Source of the DNA: Paracraurococcus lichenis
GTDB taxonomy: Bacteria; Pseudomonadota; Alphaproteobacteria; Acetobacterales; Acetobacteraceae
Direction: 5' to 3'
NCBI RefSeq assembly: GCF_030657435.1
Contig: NZ_JAUTWS010000050.1
Coordinates: 1-40,182, forward strand
Length of the DNA: 40,182 nucleotides
Each line of letters begins with the position of its first letter. Positions within the stretch are counted from its first letter, which is position 1. Of the stretch, positions 16,316 to 22,272 are shown in pieces. Under the pieces are notes generated by a model that did not search any database, had not been told where the DNA came from, and saw nothing but the letters and a program-made list of their open reading frames with translations. The position numbers were made by a program, and so were the translations under genes.

Positions 16316-17398
16316 ATGCCCCAGCCTGTCGTCTCGGCGGCCGATTGGCGTGCCGCCGACCTCGAAGCCTCCGGACGTTGGCTGCGCCGTCCGGATCCCG
16401 CCGTCATCGCCGACCTGAAATCCGGCTTTGCCCATTTGAAGGCCAGCGGCAAGCCGATGCTCGAGATCACGCGCGAGGACATGCCCCTCGGCACCTTCGC
16501 CGAGGTGCTCACCGATGCAGCGCGCGAACTGGAGCACGGCTGCGGCGTGCGGGTCATCCGCGGCCTGCCGCTGACCGAGTACAGCGTGGAGGATTGCCGG
16601 CTGATGGCCTGGGGCATCGGCACGCATCTCGGCGTGGCGCGGCCCCAGGGCAAGGCGAGCCAGCTGCTGTCCGATGTGCGCGACGCTGGCGGCACCTACC
16701 GCAGCGGAAGCGGGCGAGGCTACAACACCAACGCCGAGTTGGACTTCCACACCGATGGCAGCGACGTCGTCGGGTTGTTCTGCCTCAAGACGGCGCGCAG
16801 CGGCGGCCTGTCCCGCTTGGCGAGCTCGGTCGCCATCCACAATGCGCTGCTGGCCAGGCGGCCGGAGCTGGCCAAGGCGCTGTATGGCCTTTTCCCGCAC
16901 AGCCGGCAGCAGGAGGAGGCCTCGGACGAGCCGCCCGCCTACATGGCGCCGGTCTACGGCATCGCCGATGGCTACTTCGCGTGCCGCTACATCCGCAACC
17001 ACATCCGGTCCACCCAGGCCATGGAAGGCCAGCCGCGCTTGAGCGCGCTGCAGCACGCCGCACTGGATGCCATCCAGGACCTGGCGAGCACGGACGAGTT
17101 CTGCTTCTCGATGTGGCTGGAGCCGGGCGACCTGCAGCTGCTGAACAACCACGTCGTCATCCACTCCCGCACGCATTACGAAGACTTCGAGGAGCCTGAG
17201 CGGAAGCGGCATCTACTGCGGCTCTGGCTGGCGGTGCCGGGCAGTCGGCCGCTGACCGAGAGGTTGCTGGCGGCCTACAAGTCCGTCGCGCCCGGTACGG
17301 TGCGCGGTGGCTTCAAGGGCCGCGGGGTAACGCCGGAGATGCAGGCATGGCAGGCGCGGGCGGCCGCATCGCTCGGCATGCGCGACACACCGTACTGA
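16316..17398 (+). CDS. TauD/TfdA-family Fe(II)/2-oxoglutarate dioxygenase
   Basis: The 360-residue protein has the 2-His-1-carboxylate iron site: H145-T-D147 in ELDFHTDGSDVVGL and a distal H283 in NNHVVIHSRTHYEDF, followed by R302 in RHLLRLWL that binds 2-oxoglutarate. Such enzymes hydroxylate or release small acids (taurine, 2,4-D, gamma-butyrobetaine and others); the substrate here is unknown. The ATG at 16316 is preferred because GGAGG lies eight bases upstream; another ATG 13 codons earlier lacks this. A Bug-type binding protein starts 26 bases after its stop and probably brings in the same substrate. Confidence 0.88.
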   Translation: MPQPVVSAADWRAADLEASGRWLRRPDPAVIADLKSGFAHLKASGKPMLEITREDMPLGTFAEVLTDAARELEHGCGVRVIRGLPLTEYSVEDCRLMAWGIGTHLGVARPQGKASQLLSDVRDAGGTYRSGSGRGYNTNAELDFHTDGSDVVGLFCLKTARSGGLSRLASSVAIHNALLARRPELAKALYGLFPHSRQQEEASDEPPAYMAPVYGIADGYFACRYIRNHIRSTQAMEGQPRLSALQHAALDAIQDLASTDEFCFSMWLEPGDLQLLNNHVVIHSRTHYEDFEEPERKRHLLRLWLAVPGSRPLTERLLAAYKSVAPGTVRGGFKGRGVTPEMQAWQARAAASLGMRDTPY

Positions 17399-17424
17399 CC
17401 GGGACCGGACAGGACGCGAAAGAG

Positions 17425-18393
17425 ATGGCCATGACACGACGCGGCACCCTGGTTACCGCCGGGCTGCTGGCGGCATCGCATCCTGTGTCGGCGCAGGCCG
17501 CCTGGCCGAGCCGGCCGGTCACCGTTGTGGTGCCCTATGCCCCCGGTGGTGGCACCGACATCTTCGCCCGCGCCCTGGCCGAAGGCATGCGGGAGGCGAT
17601 CGGCCAGCCGGTGGTAGTGGAGAACCGCGCCGGCGCGAACGGCGTGGTTGGCGGCGAGTACGTCATGCGCTCCGCCCCCGACGGGCACATGCTGATGGTC
17701 GCCACCGGTGCGCATGTCATCAATCGCTACTCCATGCCCAGCATTCCCTTCGACCCGGTGCGCGACTTCACACCGGTCTCCATGCTGTCCGGGTTCCCGC
17801 TCGTGCTGGCGGCGAACGCCAAGCTGCCCTTCGACGACCTCGCCGGGCTGATCGCCTTGGCGCGGGCGAGGCCGGGCAGCATGACCTTCAGCTCGACCGA
17901 GGCGGCGACCAGCTATGCCGGCAACTCCTTCGCCCGTCAGGCCGGCATTCAGCTGATCGAAGTGCCCTACAAGGGTAGCGGGCCGCAGCTGAACGACCTG
18001 GTCGCCGGCCACGTGCCGCTCGGCATCACCAGCACCGTCGCGGTGCTGCAGCATGTCGCAGCTGGCACGGTGAAGGTGCTGGCGGTGACCTCGACGAAGC
18101 GGTCCGAGCTGCTGCCGCAGGTTCCGACGATGGCCGAGGCTGGGTTGCCGGGCTACGAGTTCAACGGCTGGTACGGCATGTACGCGCCGCCCGCAATGCC
18201 GGCCTCCCTGGCGCAAGCCGTATTCAGGGCGGTGCAGGCGTCCCTGGCACGACCGGCGATCAGCCGGCGGCTGTTGGAGTTGGGCGCTGACCTGGCGACC
18301 TTGGGACCGGAGCCGTTCGCCAGGTTCCTGGAGCGGGACAACCGGCGCTGGGCCGAGGCAGCGGCAGCTGGGCTGGTGACAACGGCGAACTGA
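17425..18393 (+). CDS. Bug-family (TctC-type) periplasmic solute-binding protein
   Basis: The 322-residue protein begins with a signal peptide that has a twin-arginine-like start (MTRRGTLVTAGLLAAS, cleavage near AQA). It has the family motifs WPSRPVTVVVPYAPGGGTDIFAR, VVENRAGANGVVGGEYV, PYKGSGPQLNDLVAGHV and LPQVPTMAEAGLPGYE. Bug proteins bind carboxylates or related small molecules for tripartite tricarboxylate transporters; no TctA/TctB genes are seen here, as is common for orphan Bug genes. The start is ATG 17425 or ATG 17431; both follow an AGGA site. It is co-oriented with the dioxygenase upstream. Confidence 0.9.
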   Translation: MAMTRRGTLVTAGLLAASHPVSAQAAWPSRPVTVVVPYAPGGGTDIFARALAEGMREAIGQPVVVENRAGANGVVGGEYVMRSAPDGHMLMVATGAHVINRYSMPSIPFDPVRDFTPVSMLSGFPLVLAANAKLPFDDLAGLIALARARPGSMTFSSTEAATSYAGNSFARQAGIQLIEVPYKGSGPQLNDLVAGHVPLGITSTVAVLQHVAAGTVKVLAVTSTKRSELLPQVPTMAEAGLPGYEFNGWYGMYAPPAMPASLAQAVFRAVQASLARPAISRRLLELGADLATLGPEPFARFLERDNRRWAEAAAAGLVTTAN

Positions 18394-18626
18394 GGGTTCG
18401 GTCATCCCGCGGCATGGCGGCGCCCGTGCCTATGCCTGCGCCAGGACCTGAGTGCGATGCGGAGCCGCGGTGCGGTCGCCGATAGCGTCCGGATCAGACG
18501 CCTCGCTTGGCGCGCGAGTTTGAGCTGCGCCGCCGGTGCGGCACGCGTCCTTTTTGGAATCTTGCGCGGGCCGGCTTCGTGGTGATGCGGCGCCGCCCGG
18601 TGCGGCCACATTGCGAGGGTTTAGGG

Positions 18627-18686
18627 GTGGCCGCCTACGCTGAGCTGGCGGCGCGGTCCAACTACTCGCTCCTCGACGGGGTCCGA
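18627..18686 (+). pseudogene. 5' fragment of an error-prone DNA polymerase gene (dnaE2/imuC-like)
   Basis: The reading frame contains VAAYAELAARSNYSLLDG, which matches the conserved start of the DnaE2 PHP domain (YAELxxxSNFSFLxGASHPEEL). After LLDG the similarity ends abruptly and the sequence becomes unrelated. Only about 20 codons remain, so this is a remnant left by deletion or rearrangement. A GTG at 18627 or ATG at 18585 could have been the start. The rest of 18394-18816 shows no gene. Confidence 0.5.
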
Positions 18687-18816
18687 AACCGGCCCCCTCG
18701 CGGCAGCATTGCCCGGTGGTACCGCGAACCGTCCTGCGGTTGCTGCGCCGGTCCGCTTCTCGCGTGTTCCCCCGGTAAGCAGGTCGCTTCACCGTGGCGG
18801 CAACCGGTCGACATCC

Positions 18817-19278
18817 TCACGTGCCGTGCAGCAGCTTGGCCAGGGTCAATTCGAAGCGGTAGGGTTCGAGCCGGGAAGCGTCGAGCCGCAACAGCCAGGC
18901 GGAGCTACCTTGCGGGTCCGGTCGGTCGTAGCTGAGCAGCAACGGACTGCTGCGGTCGAGCCAGCGGCGGCTCGGGATTAGATAGACCTGCGGCTCCTGC
19001 GCGAAGCGAAGCCAGATGAGCGCCACGTAGACGCCCGGCGCCGGATCCATCTGCGCCTTGGGGATGGCAACGTACTTGTTACTCTCCCTCGTCGATCGCA
19101 CCCAGACGTCGATGGTGCGGCCGGCGGGATGGTACCCACGCAGGAAGTGGATACGCCGCGAGCCCAGGTGGAGGCGCGTGATGCTGAACCCGGCCTCGAC
19201 GAACCGCTCGGTGATGAAGTCGAGGCTCAATCGGCGGCGAGCGGACGCAGTGTGCAGAAGCAGGTCAGTTGCCTTCAT
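18817..19278 (-). CDS. hypothetical protein coupled to the repA remnant
   Basis: The 153-residue protein is not recognised. It is rich in aromatic and basic residues, with no signal peptide or membrane segment; segments such as RIHFLRGYHPAGRTIDVWVRST and VYVALIWLRFAQEPQVYLIP look like beta-strands of a small alpha/beta fold, perhaps nuclease-like or RES/HEPN-like in texture, but no catalytic motif can be named. The ATG at 19278 has a GGAAGG site. It overlaps the end of the repA-like frame by 14 bases, so both were once translated from one message. Confidence 0.55.
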   Translation of the reverse strand: MKATDLLLHTASARRRLSLDFITERFVEAGFSITRLHLGSRRIHFLRGYHPAGRTIDVWVRSTRESNKYVAIPKAQMDPAPGVYVALIWLRFAQEPQVYLIPSRRWLDRSSPLLLSYDRPDPQGSSAWLLRLDASRLEPYRFELTLAKLLHGT

Positions 19279-19690
19279 GCCGACCTTCCTGTCGGCCACC
19301 CCGCTCCAGGTCCGAGAGAACGGCCGGCCTCGCTGGCTTGGTGCCGATCGGGCGTCCTGCCACCAGCGACACCGGCCGCAGCGGCACGGGTGGGTGCGAG
19401 GGGTGCAGCAGCAGGCCGCGCTCGATCACCTCCACCTTCGCATGCCGGTACACCGCCAGCGCCAGCCGGAGGTTCTCCAGGAAAGTCGGCCGGAAGTTGT
19501 CCATGCGCGTACAGCCGGCGCCGAACTGCGCCTTCAGCGCCGCCCAGGGCACGGGTGTGGACTTTGCCAGGGCGTGCAGGCGGTAGGCCAACCAATCATA
19601 AAGGTCGAGCGCGACCGAGTTGTTGCTGATGCGCCTGATCGCGGCCTCCTCCACCGGCACCGGGTGACGGCGGAACCAAATGGCCGGTGC
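19265..19690 (-). pseudogene. plasmid replication initiator RepA (RepA_C family), N-terminally truncated
   Basis: The frame carries the C-terminal part of RepA_C-type plasmid initiators: HPVPVEEAAIRRISNNSVALDLYDWLAYRLH, then PVPWAALKAQFGAG and FLENLRLALAVYRHAKVEV. These correspond to the SPLALDIYTWLTYR, IPWEALQxQFG and FxxxLxxVLxxYPxAxV blocks of the family. Similarity stops near 19690. Upstream, the open frame merely runs antisense to the XRE regulator gene, and no start codon with family sequence is present. Roughly the N-terminal half or more is missing, so it is unlikely to initiate replication. Confidence 0.7.
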
Positions 19691-19730
19691 GGACGGGGCG
19701 CGACCGAACGGACGTATTCCGAAAAATATG

Positions 19731-19801
19731 AAGTCTGGGTAGACTTGCCACTCGAGGATTCCGCTGTCGGAATCAGCGCCCGCTGATGTAGAAAAATCTA
19801 C
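19731..19801. promoter_or_regulatory. cluster of three inverted repeats upstream of XRE gene
   Basis: Three perfect palindromes of different sequence lie in 71 bp: AAGTCT-GGGT-AGACTT (19731-19746), GATTCCG-CTGT-CGGAATC (19757-19774) and GTAGA-AAAA-TCTAC (19788-19801). All have four-base spacers, and their centres are 27 and 29 bp apart. They sit between the repA remnant and the XRE start, so they may be operators for the XRE protein or remains of a replication control region. Confidence 0.55.
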
Positions 19802-19817
19802 CCCGCGGGAACTTAAA

Positions 19818-20165
19818 TTGACACAACTACCGCCACGCCGGCGCCGCAAGTTTGGAACGTCGGCGCCGACCGAAGTGCCTCCCCCCACGCTGGCGAAACC
19901 ATCGTTGGGGCCCGATGAGGCAACAGCAAGAGCGATACACCGCTCCTCACGGGGACAGCACGCATTCGCGGCTAATCTCATCCGATTGCGGAAGGCGGCC
20001 GGCTTGACCCAGATGGAGCTGGCCGCGAAGTCGGGAGTGTCGCAATCCAACATCAGCGCGTTAGAATTGACAACGTGGGAGCCAAAGCTCTCGACCATTC
20101 TGGCCTTGGCTGAAGCGCTGGAAGTTCCGCCTGCGGACCTGCTCATCGGATGGAATGACCGCTAA
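19818..20165 (+). CDS. XRE-family transcriptional regulator
   Basis: The 115-residue protein has a C-terminal helix-turn-helix of the XRE/Cro type (residues about 50-108: FAANLIRLRKAAGLTQMELAAKSGVSQSNISALE, then WEPKLSTILALAEALEVPPADLL). The N-terminal 45 residues are basic, proline-rich and probably disordered. The only in-frame start near the beginning is a TTG at 19818 with a weak ribosome-binding site, so the exact start is uncertain. The gene is 822 bp upstream of virB1 on the same strand, divergent from the repA remnant, and preceded by three palindromes. It could control itself or the transfer operon. Confidence 0.8.
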   Translation: MTQLPPRRRRKFGTSAPTEVPPPTLAKPSLGPDEATARAIHRSSRGQHAFAANLIRLRKAAGLTQMELAAKSGVSQSNISALELTTWEPKLSTILALAEALEVPPADLLIGWNDR

Positions 20166-20400
20166 CCCTGCCGCGGCTTAACCCACCGCTTCCGCCCAAC
20201 ACGTCCCCGCGAGGTCAGAAAGTTAGCGGGCTGCCGCTAGCTGCAAGCTGGTAAGCTGCGAAGGCCAGCCAACGTTGGAGGGCTCCCATGGAGCCTCTGC
20301 TGATCGCCCTTCCTTGCGTAGTCGCAGCACCAATCACGACGCGCTCGATAGCGGGCGCGGCCAGCACGCCACTGCTGGGTGACCGATTGCTCCTGCCTCG
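20166..20400. other. gap after XRE gene, with possible 44-codon open frame
   Basis: A small frame starts at ATG 20289 after a GGAGGG site and ends at 20423 (MEPLLIALPCVVAAP ...). It resembles a short hydrophobic leader but is not recognised. Nothing else is supported. Confidence 0.3.
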
Positions 20401-20988
20401 GTGGGGACCGACGCCCTCGTAGTCGGCGTCGTCACAGCACCGACTGGCACCCGAGAATCTGCTGACGCGTCCTCAAGCACAGACGTGGCGGCAGGCATCG
20501 TACTTCGCCTGATTCCCGATGGAGAACCGGGAATGAGCAACCTTCCACGTGCGCCCACCACAGCCATTCTTGCGACCGGAACTGGGCCAGAAACCCTGCG
20601 ATTGCTGGTCAGCAACACGCCATGCCACGGCGTGCATCTGCACGTCATCACAACGGCTCTGGCGGTGTGGCGCTGTAATGCTGTTGTTGACTGCTTTCTC
20701 GTCAAGCTTCGCAACGACGCAGGACGCATCGGACTACCGAAGGCGAGCCCATGTTCCTTCGCCGAGCGCGCGGCGCTGCCCCTCTCGACGTCCCAGGAAC
20801 GCTATGGGCGCACCAATCGGGGCAGCACTCTGCTGTTCGGCGCGGACTCCGCTGGTATGGTCGCGGCTGTCATCGGCGGCGCGGGAACCGAAAGCAATCA
20901 CTCTAAGCGCACACACCGCCGCGGCATCTACGGCAGCTACGGGCAACCGGGCTACGGCGCACCGATCGTCGGCCGAGGCTTCGATTAG
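20401..20988 (+). CDS. hypothetical protein upstream of virB1
   Basis: The open frame of up to 195 residues is not recognised. Composition is uneven, and the first 44 codons may be spurious: an ATG at 20533 with GGAG upstream would give a 151-residue product. The C-terminus is glycine- and tyrosine-rich (YGSYGQPGYGAPIVGRGFD). Its stop codon TAG shares a base with the GTG start of virB1, the same tight packing as the rest of the operon, which is the main argument that at least the last part is translated. It could be a leader gene of the transfer operon, or non-coding. Confidence 0.35.
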   Translation: MGTDALVVGVVTAPTGTRESADASSSTDVAAGIVLRLIPDGEPGMSNLPRAPTTAILATGTGPETLRLLVSNTPCHGVHLHVITTALAVWRCNAVVDCFLVKLRNDAGRIGLPKASPCSFAERAALPLSTSQERYGRTNRGSTLLFGADSAGMVAAVIGGAGTESNHSKRTHRRGIYGSYGQPGYGAPIVGRGFD

Positions 20989-21605
20989 TGAGCGCCGCAG
21001 CCCTCACCCTGGCGGCAGCCACCGCTCTGGCCGTTCAGTGCGCACCGGACGTGGCACCGAGCATGCTGACCGCCATTTGGATCCATGAAGGCAGGGGCGT
21101 CCTGAACCCCTACGCCATCGGGGTAAACCGTGGCCCGCGACTGCCCAAGCAGCCCACCAGCGCGGCCGAGGCCGTGGCGGTGGCGCGACGGCTGCTGGCG
21201 GACGGCCGCGACTTCGACGCCGGTCTCGGGCAGATCAACGTACGCAACTGGCGCTGGCTCGGGCTTGACGCCGAGACGGTGTTCGACCCCTGCCGCAACG
21301 TCGCGGCCTCCGCGGCCGTGCTGACCGCCTTCAGTCTGTACAACACCGGCACGCCCGGCCGTGGCTTCGCCAATGGCTATGTGCAAGGCGTGGTGGCCGC
21401 AGGCCGCGCCAACGCCGCCGCCCCTTCCGCTGCCGCAGCACTTCCCGCGCCGGAACAGCCCCCACCAGCCGAGCCGTCCGCCTGCGCGCCGAGCTTCGAC
21501 TCCTGGGCGCTCGCCCTCTGCAGGGAGCGACAGGCCCGTGCCCGCCACCAGCAGGCGCCGGCACAACCCCCGCCCCTCCGCGCAGAGAAGGAGGAGTATC
21601 CATGA
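20988..21605 (+). CDS. virB1: VirB1-like lytic transglycosylase
   Basis: The 205-residue protein carries the SLT/goose-lysozyme-like fold of VirB1: catalytic E34 in AIWIHEGRGVLNPYAIGVN, then DAGLGQINVRNWRWLGL and the SLYNTGTP motif around residue 115. It opens holes in peptidoglycan for the secretion channel. The N-terminus is a short hydrophobic segment rather than a classical signal peptide. The C-terminal 70 residues are proline- and alanine-rich. The GTG start touches the preceding stop; its own stop overlaps the start of virB2 as ATGA. The usual ESGG catalytic context is replaced by HEGR, but the glutamate is kept. Confidence 0.88.
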   Translation: MSAAALTLAAATALAVQCAPDVAPSMLTAIWIHEGRGVLNPYAIGVNRGPRLPKQPTSAAEAVAVARRLLADGRDFDAGLGQINVRNWRWLGLDAETVFDPCRNVAASAAVLTAFSLYNTGTPGRGFANGYVQGVVAAGRANAAAPSAAAALPAPEQPPPAEPSACAPSFDSWALALCRERQARARHQQAPAQPPPLRAEKEEYP

Positions 21606-21892
21606 GCCTCCGCACACCCACAGCCGCCACCGCCCTCGCCTGCGCGGTGGTGGCCGGCGCTGCCCTGATGCCGCACGTCGTCCTCGCGCAGGCCGATATC
21701 AGCGCTGGCGTCACCGCAGGCTACAACTGGGCCCTGCTCGTGGTTCGCGCCGTCGCCGCCATCATGGTCATGGGCGCTTTCGTCATGTTCGCCGTTGGCC
21801 GCTTCGCTTGGTGGTCCGGCGCCATCATGCTGGTCGGCATCCTCGGCGCGGCCAAGAGCTCGGCTATCGCCCAGGCCATCTTCGGCTCCTGA
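21602..21892 (+). CDS. virB2: VirB2/TrbC-like major pilin
   Basis: The 96-residue prepilin has a signal peptide cleaved near AQA (residue 30-31) and two long hydrophobic helices (about residues 43-60 and 66-85: VVRAVAAIMVMGAFVMFAVGRF, GAIMLVGILGAA). This is the plan of VirB2/TrbC pilins, the subunit of the conjugative pilus. A strong AAGGAGGAG site precedes the ATG. Five bases separate its stop from virB3. Confidence 0.88.
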   Translation: MSLRTPTAATALACAVVAGAALMPHVVLAQADISAGVTAGYNWALLVVRAVAAIMVMGAFVMFAVGRFAWWSGAIMLVGILGAAKSSAIAQAIFGS

Positions 21893-21897
21893 CCGCC

Positions 21898-22272
21898 ATG
21901 GACGCCGGGCAGCCCGCGGATGTGCCGCTCGAATCCGCCTCCTGCGAGGTGGAGGTCACCCTGCCGCAGATGTGGCTGGGCCTGCCCCGCAATCTCGGCT
22001 CGGGGCTCGTCGCCGCAGCGGCCCTCGGGGTCGTGTTCATCGATAGCTGGGCGGCGGGGATCGCCCTCGGTGCCAGCCTCGTCGTCGTCTGGGTCGCCGC
22101 CAAGGCCGCTGTCGCCCGGGATCTGTGGGGCTTCGACAACTTCCTGGCCTGGCTGGCGACCGACGCGCGCTTCCTCGACATCGGCGGCAAGGACGGCTGG
22201 GGCGGCGCCCGCCTCTGCGCCTTGCCGCTGACCGACCGCGGGACGCGGGGGGTGGGCCATGCCCGTCAATAA
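21898..22272 (+). CDS. virB3: VirB3-like inner-membrane protein
   Basis: The 124-residue protein has the VirB3 pattern: a short cytoplasmic start, then two adjacent hydrophobic segments (GSGLVAAAALGVVFIDSWAAGIALGASLVVVWVAAKAAV) and a polar tail. It anchors VirB4 at the inner membrane. The ATG at 21898 is five bases downstream of virB2; the frame remains open upstream but reads across virB1/virB2 there. The last 14 bases overlap the start of virB4, suggesting coupled translation of the partners. Confidence 0.82.
   Translation: MDAGQPADVPLESASCEVEVTLPQMWLGLPRNLGSGLVAAAALGVVFIDSWAAGIALGASLVVVWVAAKAAVARDLWGFDNFLAWLATDARFLDIGGKDGWGGARLCALPLTDRGTRGVGHARQ

Noticed and set aside
14882..17212. Leftward open frame of over 700 codons
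   Set aside because: It covers the MarC gene in another frame and the dioxygenase in antisense, with low-complexity sequence and no family resemblance.
19691..20146. Extension of the repA frame toward 20146
   Set aside because: It reads antisense through the XRE gene and has no RepA similarity.
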